Below are positions 27,662-37,801 of a DNA stretch of 64,000 bases, piece by piece (positions within the stretch are counted from its first letter, which is position 1; the number at the start of each line of letters is the position of its first letter). This DNA comes from Thiobacillus sp. 0-1251 (GTDB taxonomy: Bacteria > Pseudomonadota > Gammaproteobacteria > Burkholderiales > Thiobacillaceae): assembly GCA_001899305.1 (NCBI GenBank), contig MKWL01000022.1:124001-188000 (forward strand). The letters are read 5' to 3'. The position numbers were made by a program, and so were the translations under genes. The notes beneath the pieces are model-generated. The model was given only the letters and a program-made list of their open reading frames with translations. It searched no databases and had not been told where the DNA came from.

Positions 27662-27712
27662 AAAATGCCTTAAGGGGATTAAGGCATCCCGCTCAGGGAG
27701 GAGAAGCGGGAG
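27631..27712 (+). ncRNA. Three-hairpin RNA element upstream of hemB (hemB-motif candidate)
   Basis: Three consecutive perfect stems: AGCCCCGA/TCGGGGCT (27632-27659), ATGCCTTAA/TTAAGGCAT (27665-27687) and TCCCGCT/AGCGGGA (27687-27711). The loops are CCAAGGGAGGGA, GGGGA and CAGGGAGGAGA, each with one or two GGA motifs. A conserved hemB RNA motif upstream of hemB is described in betaproteobacteria, and I believe this is it, though I cannot check the alignment. GGA in loops is also the CsrA/RsmA recognition pattern. It could act as a cis leader or a processed small RNA. Confidence 0.65.
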
Positions 27713-27759
27713 ACGATACGAGACCGTCTATTCCGTAGAGCAACCTTGGGCTGAAATAG

Positions 27760-28803
<1,044 letters not shown>

Positions 28804-28874
28804 ACTTTCGTGTCATAGGGGCCGATAGAAAGCAAGTGGGGAATGGATTTTTCCCGGTATGTCAGGAGCGCAAG

Positions 28875-29657
28875 GTGACGCTGAGTTTGAGTAAGTTGAT
28901 CGGGCGCGGCCGGAGCATCGCTGATGATTTTGACAAAACCATCATCAGCTTTGAGTCGCCCTACCGCCTCAAGGATCTGAGCCCGTTGTCGGAAGGCGAG
29001 CCGGAAACCCAGGAAGAACGTCTGGGCGAAAAGCTTTTCAAGCTGCGTTTTGCGCAGCAGGACGAGGTGTTCAATCATGCCAGCATGCTGGTGCAGAAAC
29101 GCTATGCTTGGCGCGGTTTTCCCAAGGCACAACTGAAAAAATACCCCAATCGCATCACGATTCTGTCGTTTCACCAGGAAAAAATCGTCGGGACCGTTAC
29201 CGTCGGCTATGACTCGGAAGAAGGCATGCTGGCCGACGAAATCTACAAGCCTGAAATCGATGCGCTCCGCGCGCAGGGCAAGCGGGTCGGCGAACTCAGC
29301 AAGCTTGCCATCGATGAGAATATCGGCTCCAAGCAACTGCTCGCCAGCCTTATCCATATCGCATATCTGTATGGCGTGATCCACGAATGTACCGATGCCA
29401 TCATCGAAATCGTGCCCCGCCACAAGGCCTTCTATGAAAGGATGCTGGGCTTCAAGCAGATTGGCGAGGAGAAAATGAACAACCGGGTCAATTTTCCGGT
29501 GTTGCTGATGCATCTGGAACTGGATTACATGCGGAAACAGATCGAGGCGCTTGGCGGCAAGGGCAAGGCCGCCAAGGATCGTAGCCTCTATCCGTATTTT
29601 TTCTCGGCACATGACCAGGAAGGCATTCTTGGGCGCTTGCTGCGGGAGGAAACCTGA
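28875..29657 (+). CDS. FeeM-like N-acyltransferase (long-chain N-acyl amino acid synthase)
   Basis: A 260-residue GNAT-fold protein resembling the N-acyl amino acid synthase FeeM group (LRFAQQDEVFNHASMLVQKRYAWRGF, then a strand ITILSFHQEKIVGTVTVGYD, GELSKLAIDENIG and ERMLGFKQIGEEKMNN). Such enzymes transfer acyl chains from acyl-ACP to an amino acid. GTG at 28875 is preferred over an upstream GTG because of the AGGAG ribosome-binding site. It is followed 11 bp later by a ThiF-like gene, a pairing that suggests a shared pathway. Substrate unknown. Confidence 0.75.
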   Translation: MTLSLSKLIGRGRSIADDFDKTIISFESPYRLKDLSPLSEGEPETQEERLGEKLFKLRFAQQDEVFNHASMLVQKRYAWRGFPKAQLKKYPNRITILSFHQEKIVGTVTVGYDSEEGMLADEIYKPEIDALRAQGKRVGELSKLAIDENIGSKQLLASLIHIAYLYGVIHECTDAIIEIVPRHKAFYERMLGFKQIGEEKMNNRVNFPVLLMHLELDYMRKQIEALGGKGKAAKDRSLYPYFFSAHDQEGILGRLLREET

Positions 29658-29668
29658 ACTCGACTGAC

Positions 29669-30535
29669 GTGCCCTCCTTCGATTACCACGAAGCGTTTAG
29701 TCGTAATATCGGCTGGTTAACGCCGAATGAGCAAACCCTGCTGCGCGGCAAGAAAATTGCCATTGCCGGGCTGGGGGGGGCGGGCGGCGTGCATCTGCTG
29801 ACGTTGGCCCGCCTGGGTATTGGGAAATTCCACGTGGCCGACCTCGACGACTTTGCCCTGGTGAATTTCAACCGGCAGGCAGGGGCCAGCCTGGGCAGCC
29901 TGGGTCAGCCCAAGGCGCGGGTCATGGCGGGCCTGGCACGCGAGATCAATCCCGAACTGGATATCCAGGTATTCGACGAAGGGGTGCAGCCGCATAATGT
30001 GGACGCATTCCTGGACGGCGTTGATTTGTACGTGGATGGCCTGGATTACTTCGTTTTTGCGGCTCGCAGACTGGTCTACGATGCCTGCCGCGCCCGCGGC
30101 ATCCCAATTACCTTTGCGGTTCCGCTTGGTATGGGCGCGGCCGTGCTCAATTTCCTGCCGGACGGCCCCAGTTTCGACGATTATTTTCGGCTGGAGGGCA
30201 CCCCCGAGGACGAATGGCCGACCCGCTTCCTGGTTGGGTTGGCTCCCGCTCTGCTTCACCGCGGCTATCTGGTTTATCCCGAAATCGTCGACTTCAAGAC
30301 CCAGCGCGTCCCGTCGACCGGCTTGGCATGCCAGTTATGCGCGGGGATGGCCGGTACCGAGGCCCTGAAGATCCTGCTGGGTCGGAGTAAGGTACGTGGC
30401 GTTCCCCACAGCATGCAATTCGACGCCTACACCGGCAAACTGAAGCACGTCTGGCGCCCGGGCGGCAATGCCCATCCGCTCCAGTGGTTAGCGATCGCGT
30501 ACGTCAACTGGCGCCTGTCGCGCGCGCGCCAGTGA
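29669..30535 (+). CDS. ThiF/MoeB/HesA-family adenylyltransferase
   Basis: An E1-like enzyme of 288 residues. The Rossmann ATP site is IAIAGLGGAGGVHLLTLARLGIG, followed by VADLDDFALVNFNRQAG, the E1 adenylation motif; a QPKARVMAG helix follows. Only one clear CxxC (CQLC) is seen near the C-terminus, so a full zinc site is uncertain. These proteins adenylate a C-terminal glycine of a ubiquitin-like partner or a small acid; none of the usual partners (ThiS, MoaD, sulfur relay) is adjacent. Start is a GTG at 29669. Likely co-transcribed with the FeeM-like gene. Confidence 0.8.
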   Translation: MPSFDYHEAFSRNIGWLTPNEQTLLRGKKIAIAGLGGAGGVHLLTLARLGIGKFHVADLDDFALVNFNRQAGASLGSLGQPKARVMAGLAREINPELDIQVFDEGVQPHNVDAFLDGVDLYVDGLDYFVFAARRLVYDACRARGIPITFAVPLGMGAAVLNFLPDGPSFDDYFRLEGTPEDEWPTRFLVGLAPALLHRGYLVYPEIVDFKTQRVPSTGLACQLCAGMAGTEALKILLGRSKVRGVPHSMQFDAYTGKLKHVWRPGGNAHPLQWLAIAYVNWRLSRARQ

Positions 30536-30728
30536 CGTTTCGCTCGTCGCGTCCGGCCAGCACAGGGTGTGCTCGGCCTGTCTCAAGCCACTGCAATCCT
30601 TTCCGGTGGAGGTCGCACCGAGCAGCCGCATCGCCTTATTTGACAGGTGTCGGTTTTTTTTACATTTCGCCTTGTGGTGCCCAAGGTGGATTTGCGTAAT
30701 ATGTTGATACGTATGGATATTTTTTAAC

Positions 30729-30744
30729 TGGCACACGCTGTGCT
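30729..30744 (+). promoter_or_regulatory. Sigma-54 promoter for the PepA-like gene
   Basis: TGGCACACGCTGTGCT fits the -24/-12 consensus (TGGCAC-N5-TTGC) with correct GG-N10-GC spacing and one mismatch. Transcription would start about 30755, some 50 bases before the pepA ATG. PrsR, a sigma-54 activator, is encoded 7 kb away. Confidence 0.72.
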
Positions 30745-30806
30745 TTATGTTGGCCAAGGCAAGGAAGGCGAATGCCCAGATCAGAAGTCAACTCAAGGAG
30801 CACGAA

Positions 30807-31631
30807 ATGAAATTCAATATGAAATTGGTGCAAGCAGGTTTGGTTGCAGCGATGGCCACGGCAAGTGCCGGTTCCATGGCTGCCGTGTTTAACGATTTTC
30901 AGGTGACCGAAGGTTCTGTCCCCGGCGCCACGGCGAACACTTTCACGGCCGACAAAATTACCGGCAACTATGTGGAAGTCGTTACGTTCAACCCGCTGAG
31001 CGCCACTTCAGGCACGTTTGCCACCTCCATCAAATGGCAGGCTGGTCAGTACGTTGCGAATGACGGCACGACCCCTGTTCCCAACCAACTCGGTTCGTTG
31101 TTCCCGCAACAATACGGTCTGTATGGCCTCTTGCAGGGCTCCGGTTCGTACTCGACCAGCGGCGCGGGTGTGACCACCTTCACGTTTAACCCGGGTGGCA
31201 GCCTGAACGTCTGGATTGATCCCAATAGCAACACGACCTTTACCGCACCGGCCACGGGTAATCTCGCATGGACGACGGGAAATACCGGCGATCCTGATTA
31301 CCTGATCGCAACCGGTGCTCTGTTTGGTGGTCAAGGTACGCTTGACCCCACTCTGCAGACTTGTAATGGCGGCATTAACTGCGGCAGCTTCGGCACGACG
31401 ACCAGCTTCCTGCTGACGGCGCTCGGCTCGCAGTATTTCACCGCTCCGGTGCCCTTCTACAACGTTTCGTTCGAATCGGGCCAGTTGAACTCCTTCGTGG
31501 TGGCTGGCACGCAGACCATCAATGGTTCGCTGGACGTGGTATTCGGTGTGCCTGAGCCGACCAGCATCGCGCTGATGGGTCTGGGCCTGGTCGGATTGGG
31601 TGTGAGCCTGCGTCGCCGCAAGCAAGCCTGA
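30807..31631 (+). CDS. PEP-CTERM protein, PepA-like (flocculation-associated)
   Basis: A 274-residue exported protein: signal peptide (MKFNMKLVQAGLVAAMATASAGSMAA), a beta-rich mature part starting VFNDFQVTEGSVPG, and a C-terminal sorting signal VPEPTSIALMGLGLVGLGVSLRRRKQA (PEP motif, hydrophobic helix, basic end) for exosortase processing. The N-terminal half resembles, as I recall it, PepA of Zoogloea-type floc formers, which is needed for EPS retention. AAGGAG ribosome-binding site before the ATG at 30807. A strong terminator follows and a sigma-54 promoter precedes it. Confidence 0.85.
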   Translation: MKFNMKLVQAGLVAAMATASAGSMAAVFNDFQVTEGSVPGATANTFTADKITGNYVEVVTFNPLSATSGTFATSIKWQAGQYVANDGTTPVPNQLGSLFPQQYGLYGLLQGSGSYSTSGAGVTTFTFNPGGSLNVWIDPNSNTTFTAPATGNLAWTTGNTGDPDYLIATGALFGGQGTLDPTLQTCNGGINCGSFGTTTSFLLTALGSQYFTAPVPFYNVSFESGQLNSFVVAGTQTINGSLDVVFGVPEPTSIALMGLGLVGLGVSLRRRKQA

Positions 31632-31653
31632 TCGATCGCAGTACGCATGAGTG

Positions 31654-31687
31654 AAAACCCCAAGGCTCAGGCCTTGGGGTTTTTTAT
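31654..31687 (+). terminator. Intrinsic terminator after the PepA-like gene
   Basis: CCCCAAGGC / GCCTTGGGG stem with a TCAG loop, preceded by AAAA and followed by TTTTTT. Ends the monocistronic PepA-like transcript. Confidence 0.92.
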
Positions 31688-32156
31688 TTTGCTAGGGCCC
31701 GTGAATAGACAAAACATGAATCCGTCATGCTTGCGGGCTTTTGTGGATGTGGCCCCATTAAGCTGGCGTTGCATACTGAAGCACTTATTATCTGGAATGA
31801 CTCAAGAACACTATCGGCAGCATCCCTCGGCGCTCCCTTATGCGGAATCGGAGAATGGCCGGGTGAACATGCAGGCGGTAATAACGACTATCTTGACTTG
31901 ATAACTGCTGCTTCAGGCTTTTGGAGTGTCCGGCAGCGTAAGGTGAAGTCACACTGCAACTCCCTGAATGGGGGAACGTGCCTGTAACGGCGGACTAGGA
32001 AGGATGTCTCGGCTCTTCTCGCGCTGAAATCTTAAGAGGCTATTGTCTCCAGACTTCTGGGCAGCGCGGTTGTTATGGCTATAACGCAGCTTTTAAGAAA
32101 GCGACCCATCTTTACGATGGGCCGTTCATTCGGGTTTGAGTCAGGGATAAGTGTGA
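31688..32156. other. Intergenic region with no recognised gene
   Basis: About 470 bp between the PepA-like terminator and the convergent PrsT stop. Only short unconvincing reading frames are present and I recognise no RNA gene or mobile element. A CCCATC/GATGGG hairpin at 32105-32121 followed on the minus strand by a loosely T-rich stretch may terminate the prs operon. Base composition is slightly lower in GC than the flanking genes. Confidence 0.5.
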
Positions 32157-34964
32157 TTAGTGGTTGCTGGAGCTCTGGATGGTTTTCAGCAAGATGCTAG
32201 CCTTGTCGCGTTCGTCGAAGCGCTGTGATGACGCTAGTAGTTTCTGCAGCAGGGCTTGGGCTTGGGCGCTTTGCCCGGATTTGGCCAACGCTACGGCCCA
32301 GTGGTATTGCACGGAGGGCGTTTCCGGCATGGCTCGGGCAGCCTGCTTCAATAAAGGGGTCGCCTCTTGGGTTTTGCCTTGTTGCAAAAGACTCCAGCCA
32401 TACGTGTCCATGACGACGGGATTGGTGGGTTGTAGCCCATAGGCACGTTGCGCGTAACCGAAAGCTGCAGGATCGTTCTGTTCCTCGAGCAGGGCGGCCA
32501 GGTTGTTGAGTGCCATCACATGATTGGGCGTGGCATTAATAATTTGCTGGTACTCGGCAATGGCCTGGCTGGTTTGTTGCTTTTGTAGATAGAACCCCGC
32601 CAGATACATGCGGAAAACACTGTCATTGGCATGTTGCTTGAGCCATTGCTGAGCGACTTGTTCGGCTTGGCCGGACTTCCCTGCCCGCAGCAGGGCCAGA
32701 TGGTAGGTGGCCGCGGTATCCGAAGATGGCGCGATTTGATAGGCGCGTGCCAGGGCTTGTAAGGACGCATCCGGTTTCTTGAAACGTGCGGCCAGTTCGG
32801 CTTCCAGGTTGTATCCGGTCGCAGCCTGAGGATTCAGCGTCTGGATCGCGCGCGCTTCCTGCAGGGCATTCTCCTGCTGGCCTTGTGCGGCATACAGACC
32901 GGCCAGCGCAATATGCGCATCAAGATAATTGGGCGTAAGACGAATTGATTTCTGCAGTGATTTCAGGGCTGCATTCATGTCGCCGGCAACCCGTTGCGCC
33001 CAGGCCAGTCGATACCAGGCAACGGCTGAATTGGGCGACCGGTTGGTGACATTAGTATAGGTGTCGATTGCATCCTTCTTGTGTCCGGCACCGAGTTGAG
33101 CCTGACCCAGGTTGTCGAGAAATGCCGGGTTGCCATTGTTGGCCTGGGCGGCTTTCTGCGCCACTTCAAGGGCTAGTTCAGGTTGCCGTGTTTGGTTCAG
33201 GTAATACAGAGTCAGCTGGCTCACGGGTTCAAGCGCATCCGGATGGGATTGGATGGCTTTCTTGAGATACGTCACGAATTCAGTCTGATCTCCCAAGGCC
33301 AAGGCAATACGCGCCTGTCCCATGAGTGCGCCAAGGTTGTCAGGCGATTTCGCCAGAATGCGTTTGAAGCGTTCGCTTGCCTGGGCGGGTTTCTTTTCCG
33401 CGATATCCAGACTGGCCAAGGCGCTGGCTGCAGGCAAGAAGCCGGCGTCCAGCGTCAGGCTATGTTCAAAAGCCTGTCGCGCGGCTGCCGAATCGCGCTG
33501 CATGAGATGAACACGGCCCACCAGTAAATAAGGGAGCGGATTGGTGGGCTGGGCGGCAGCCATTTTCTGTAAGGTGCCGAGCGCACCCTTGAGGTCGGCC
33601 TTGCCGACTTCCGAGGTCGCAAGCAGCAGGTAGGCCTGAGGATCTTCCGGATTGGCTGTGATGACGGATTCAAGTCCCTGAATGCCCTGTTGATCGCCAG
33701 TACGCAACTGGTTTTGCGCCAGGGTCCCGCGGATAACCGTATCTTTCGGATCAATGGTGCTTGCCTGACTCAGATAGGCCATACCGCGCTCGGTTTGCCC
33801 CAGATTAAGTGTCGCCTGCCCGGCAAGCAGGTAAGCCTTGGCGTTGTTTCGCTGCGCGAGCAGCGGTTCCAGGGTCTTGATCACATCGGCATTGGCGCCC
33901 ATGCGCAACTGGGTGGCGGCCAGGAGCAGGCGCGCTTCGGGAAGCTCGGTCGTGCTGAGAACGCGGTTGAAGCTGGAAAGGGCGATCTCATCGTTCTTGA
34001 GGGCATAGTTGATCGTGCCATAGAGCAGGTTCGCTTGCGGGTTGTCAGGGTTGTCCTTGAGAACCTCCTGTAGCAGGTTGACGGCTTCGTTGTTCTTCTT
34101 TTCCTGGTAATACAGATAGGCCTTCAGATATTTGGCCAGTAAAGCCTGAGGGCGCAGGCTGTTGAGTCGCTTGATCTCGGTTTCGGCTTCCTTCACGCGA
34201 TTGACCGACAGCAGGGTCATCGCCTTATAGGCGATGGCGTTGAAATCCTGGGCTTTGATCGTGAGCGCGTGGTCATAGGCGGCAAGCGCGTCGTCGGGCC
34301 GTTGGATGGCACGATAGAGATCGCCCAGCAGATACCAGGATTCCAGGCGGCTCGGATCGAGCGTGGTGGCCTGCTTGGCGCTGGCTACCGCTGCGTCGGT
34401 GCGGCCCGCACTGTATTCGCAGCGCGCACGTCCCAGATAGCCCGGGGCGAAGGATTTGTCCAACTGGATCGCGCGGTCGAACAATTGGCAACCTTCAGGA
34501 TACTTGCTGAGACCGAGGAGGGCATTGCCGCGCAGATCCAGGATCTGGACCAGGATGCCGGGTTCCTCCGTATCGACTGCGGGCAGCGTGTCGAGAATCT
34601 GCTGGAAATTGCCTTGATAAAGCTGCGCCCGGGCGACCGGGATGCGTGCGCTTTTCGGGTTGATGCCGAGCTTCACCGCTTTGTCGAGCTGGGTTTCCGC
34701 CTCGCCACCCAGCCGCAGGTCGAGGTAGGCGTTACCCAGTAGCCAGCGTGCCTGCGCGTTGTTGGGATCCTTCTGCACCGCATTTTTCAGTTCGAGGATG
34801 CTGGCCCGCGTATCGCCTTTGCTCTGGAAATCCTTGGCGCGCTCGATGTGCTCTTCGACACTTAAATGGGCACTGCGGTCGCAGCCAGACAATGGAACCG
34901 CCGAGGCAAATACCAGGGCGAGCGAAAGGGCGAGCGGTGCGATACGTGGAAAATGGGAGCGCAT
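32157..34964 (-). CDS. prsT: PrsT-type TPR lipoprotein of the PEP-CTERM system, copy 2
   Basis: A 935-residue lipoprotein almost wholly of tetratricopeptide repeats. The N-terminus (MRSHFPRIAPLALSLALVFASAVPLSGC) has a lipobox ending in Cys28, and the first repeat reads DTRASILELKNAVQKDPNNAQARWLLGNAYL, typical of the PrsT family encoded with PrsK/PrsR near exosortase loci. PrsT is thought to function in EPS or protein export at the outer membrane or periplasm; the exact role is unproven. Separated by 7 bp from an upstream paralogue of nearly equal length. Confidence 0.88.
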   Translation of the reverse strand: MRSHFPRIAPLALSLALVFASAVPLSGCDRSAHLSVEEHIERAKDFQSKGDTRASILELKNAVQKDPNNAQARWLLGNAYLDLRLGGEAETQLDKAVKLGINPKSARIPVARAQLYQGNFQQILDTLPAVDTEEPGILVQILDLRGNALLGLSKYPEGCQLFDRAIQLDKSFAPGYLGRARCEYSAGRTDAAVASAKQATTLDPSRLESWYLLGDLYRAIQRPDDALAAYDHALTIKAQDFNAIAYKAMTLLSVNRVKEAETEIKRLNSLRPQALLAKYLKAYLYYQEKKNNEAVNLLQEVLKDNPDNPQANLLYGTINYALKNDEIALSSFNRVLSTTELPEARLLLAATQLRMGANADVIKTLEPLLAQRNNAKAYLLAGQATLNLGQTERGMAYLSQASTIDPKDTVIRGTLAQNQLRTGDQQGIQGLESVITANPEDPQAYLLLATSEVGKADLKGALGTLQKMAAAQPTNPLPYLLVGRVHLMQRDSAAARQAFEHSLTLDAGFLPAASALASLDIAEKKPAQASERFKRILAKSPDNLGALMGQARIALALGDQTEFVTYLKKAIQSHPDALEPVSQLTLYYLNQTRQPELALEVAQKAAQANNGNPAFLDNLGQAQLGAGHKKDAIDTYTNVTNRSPNSAVAWYRLAWAQRVAGDMNAALKSLQKSIRLTPNYLDAHIALAGLYAAQGQQENALQEARAIQTLNPQAATGYNLEAELAARFKKPDASLQALARAYQIAPSSDTAATYHLALLRAGKSGQAEQVAQQWLKQHANDSVFRMYLAGFYLQKQQTSQAIAEYQQIINATPNHVMALNNLAALLEEQNDPAAFGYAQRAYGLQPTNPVVMDTYGWSLLQQGKTQEATPLLKQAARAMPETPSVQYHWAVALAKSGQSAQAQALLQKLLASSQRFDERDKASILLKTIQSSSNH

Positions 34965-34971
34965 GAGAACC

Positions 34972-37752
34972 TCAGGGGGTGGCGGTCAGTTGTTGGTAAA
35001 GCGCACGGGCCTCGGTATCGCCCTGGAAGCTGATGCGGCGATCGAGCAGTGACTTGAGCTCCTGTCGGGCGCGGGCCTTGTCTCCGTTTGCGTTGAGTGC
35101 ATAGGCCAGATGCCACTGGATGTCTGCATTGTCGGGTGCCTTGGATTGCGCGTTTTTCAATGTATCCAGTCCCTTGGTCGCATTGCCCATGCGAACCTGC
35201 AGCCATCCATAGGTATCGAGCACATCCGGATTGTCGGGTTTCAGTTTCAGTGCCTGTTCGGCAAAGAGCAGAGCCCGTTTGTCGTTCAGCTCCGACAGCG
35301 CCCACGCCAGGTTGTTCAGCACGAGCAGATTGCCGGGATTGCTCTTGTCCAGCATCAGATATTGCTCGACAGCGGCTGCGTACTGTTTCCGCTTGAGCAG
35401 GTTTTCTGCCAGGGCGGCGCGCGTGCTGGCATCCTGAGGATGGGTGGCCAGCCAGTCGGCGAGACGCTTCTCGCCGGCTTCGGCGCGTTGGGTGAGATTG
35501 AAGACCTGCAGTTGACGTATCAATAGCGCGCCGGAAGGCGCCAGTTTCTGCGCGCGCTCGAACGCGGCAAGTGCGGTCGCGTAGTCCTTGCGGGCCAGTG
35601 CGGCATCGCCCTCGAGCGCGAAACCAGTCGGGGAAGTGGGTTTTTGCTGTTGAACCTGCTTGGCGAGTTTGAGCGCATCATCGAAATGCGCGCTCTGGAT
35701 CTCGACGCCGCCGAGCATCAGTTGCGCATCCAGGAAATCGGGCTGGATGCGCAACGCTTTCCTCAGGGTCTCGCGTGCGCCGTCGAGATCCTTGGCGACG
35801 ATCTGGGCGTTGGCGAGCTTGATGAGCGGGACGGTCTTTCCTGGCACGCGTTCGACCAGTTTTCTGAAGCTGGCCAGCGCGTTAGTGGTATCTCCCAGCG
35901 CCAACTGGGTGGTGCCGAGTAGGTCGTGGGCTGCCGGATTGTCGGGCTGGGCGTCGACGGCCTCACGCGCCACGGCAAGTGCCTGCGATTTGTTGCCCTT
36001 GGCCAGCAGGTAGCGCGCCAGCGCCACCCTCGGCGGCAGCGCCTGCGGATGCGCCGCGGCGGCTTTTCTCAGCCAGCTCTCGTAGGCCTTTTCATCATGG
36101 CTGCGCAGACTCAGATCTGCCAATGCGAGCATGGCGTCGAGGTGCTGCGGGTCTGCCTTGAGGATGCCTTCGAAACGCTGGCGTGCTGCGGCCGGCTGCT
36201 TGTTTTTTAGATCGAGTTGCGCCAGGTTGGCCGCGGCGGGGAAGAATTTGGGGTCGAGCTTGAGCGCCTGCTCAAAGCTGCCGCGCGCCCTGGCCGTGTC
36301 CTGCTTGCCGAGATAGGCCGCCCCCCGGTAGTTCCAGACCAGGGGATTGGCGCCCTGTTTCTTTTCCAGTGCAGCGATGGTGGTCAGCGCCGCATCGAAC
36401 TGTTTGTGTTCCAGCTGATTGAGAATGATGACGGTATCGGCCCGCCCGCCCGCGCCTTCCATGCCGGCGGCGGTTTGCAGATCGGCCATGGCGCGGCTGT
36501 CGCCCTGCGCCAGCCGGGCAATGCCGAGTTCGGTGCGGATGGCGGCGCTGTCGGGGCTGCGCTGTGCGGCCTGCTCGAAATACGTCGAGGCCTGGGCAAA
36601 GTCTTTTTTGGCCAGCGCGATTTCACCGGCGACGGTCAGCACACCGGCGTCATGGCTGGCCGACCTGAGTGCAGGCGCCAGCGTGGCCGCTGCATCATCG
36701 GGGCGCCCCTGGCGCAGCTGCGAGGCGGCCAGCAGACGCACTGCATACAGATTGCTCGGGGTGGCTTTGATCACCTTGTTGAGATCCGCCTCGGCAATCT
36801 GCAGATTGCCGAGCGCGTATTCGATCGAGCCATGCAGCAGCAGTGCAGGAACGTAATCGGGGGCTGCCTTCAGTACCGAGGCGAGGCGGTCGCGCGCGCT
36901 TTCATTTTTCTTCTCGCGAAAATCGATCAGCGCCAGGGTATAGCGCGTCTGCAGGCTGTTGGGGGTGATTTTCAGGGCGGCATCGGCATCCTTGCGTGCC
37001 TCGTCCAGCTTGTTGTCGGAAATGGCAATGCCGGCCAGTGCGAGCAGCGTACTGCTATGTTGTGGATCGATTCGCAGCACTTCACGATAGACAGCAGCCG
37101 CTTCGGCCGGTTTGCCCGACGTGCGCAACAGATCGCCTTTCAGCAACAGGCTGTCGCGGTGCCTGGGGTCGATGCGCAAGGCCTGGCCGAGATCCTGCAT
37201 GGCCTTGACCGGGTCGCCATCGGCCAGGGCCAGTTGCGCCAGCGCGAGGTGGACTTCGGGATTACGGGGCGCTGCGGCCAGTGCGTGCTGCAGCATCCTG
37301 CGGGCGTCCTCCTTGTGCTTCAGGCCAAGTTCGGCAGTGGCACGCAGCGCCTGCAGGGTGGCGCCATCGGGATCGCTGTCGACCGGGGCGGGCAGTTCGT
37401 CCAGCACGCGCTGGTATTCGCGTTGGCCCAGCAAGGCCCGGGCGATCATGGGATTGACGGTGGCGGCGGGGAAACCGGCTTCGCGAGCGCGGCGGAATTC
37501 CTTTTCCGCGCTGGGCAGATCAAGCTGGGCGAAATACAGCTTGCCCAGTTCGAAGCGCGCCTCGGCGTTTTTCTCGTCCTTGGCCACGGCGTTTTTCAGC
37601 TGGATCATCGCGGCCTTGTAATCGCCTGCCGCGAGTTTCGTCCGTGCTTCGGCGACCAGGGCCGAACTGTTCTCCCCGCCACAGGCCGACAGCAGACAGG
37701 CGCCAAGCATGAGGGCCGACAATAGCCGGGGGGCGGGGAGCGTGGGCGACAT
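34972..37752 (-). CDS. prsT: PrsT-type TPR lipoprotein of the PEP-CTERM system, copy 1
   Basis: A 926-residue TPR lipoprotein parallel to the downstream copy: signal peptide MSPTLPAPRLLSALMLGACLLSAC with acylated Cys24, first repeat DYKAAMIQLKNAVAKDEKNAEARFELGKLYF, and repeats to the end with NNLAWALSELNDKRAL near the C-terminus. It resembles the neighbour in layout but many aligned positions differ, so the duplication is old. It lies 47-50 bp downstream of prsR and is probably co-transcribed with prsK and prsR. Confidence 0.9.
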   Translation of the reverse strand: MSPTLPAPRLLSALMLGACLLSACGGENSSALVAEARTKLAAGDYKAAMIQLKNAVAKDEKNAEARFELGKLYFAQLDLPSAEKEFRRAREAGFPAATVNPMIARALLGQREYQRVLDELPAPVDSDPDGATLQALRATAELGLKHKEDARRMLQHALAAAPRNPEVHLALAQLALADGDPVKAMQDLGQALRIDPRHRDSLLLKGDLLRTSGKPAEAAAVYREVLRIDPQHSSTLLALAGIAISDNKLDEARKDADAALKITPNSLQTRYTLALIDFREKKNESARDRLASVLKAAPDYVPALLLHGSIEYALGNLQIAEADLNKVIKATPSNLYAVRLLAASQLRQGRPDDAAATLAPALRSASHDAGVLTVAGEIALAKKDFAQASTYFEQAAQRSPDSAAIRTELGIARLAQGDSRAMADLQTAAGMEGAGGRADTVIILNQLEHKQFDAALTTIAALEKKQGANPLVWNYRGAAYLGKQDTARARGSFEQALKLDPKFFPAAANLAQLDLKNKQPAAARQRFEGILKADPQHLDAMLALADLSLRSHDEKAYESWLRKAAAAHPQALPPRVALARYLLAKGNKSQALAVAREAVDAQPDNPAAHDLLGTTQLALGDTTNALASFRKLVERVPGKTVPLIKLANAQIVAKDLDGARETLRKALRIQPDFLDAQLMLGGVEIQSAHFDDALKLAKQVQQQKPTSPTGFALEGDAALARKDYATALAAFERAQKLAPSGALLIRQLQVFNLTQRAEAGEKRLADWLATHPQDASTRAALAENLLKRKQYAAAVEQYLMLDKSNPGNLLVLNNLAWALSELNDKRALLFAEQALKLKPDNPDVLDTYGWLQVRMGNATKGLDTLKNAQSKAPDNADIQWHLAYALNANGDKARARQELKSLLDRRISFQGDTEARALYQQLTATP

Positions 37753-37801
37753 TCGGGTCTCCTGTATTTTTGTAGGAATTGTAAAGTCGAAAGGGTGGCG
37801 T

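Noticed and set aside
30681-30695. GGTGGATTTGC as a sigma-54 site before the PepA-like gene
   Set aside because: Spacing of GG and GC does not fit; the site at 30729 does.
31688-32156. Short plus-strand frames (for example 31647-31901) as genes
   Set aside because: No ribosome-binding site, no recognisable domain, and one overlaps the PepA-like terminator.
36217-37725. 502-codon plus-strand frame opposite prsT
   Set aside because: Antisense to a clear TPR lipoprotein; composition typical of a shadow frame.
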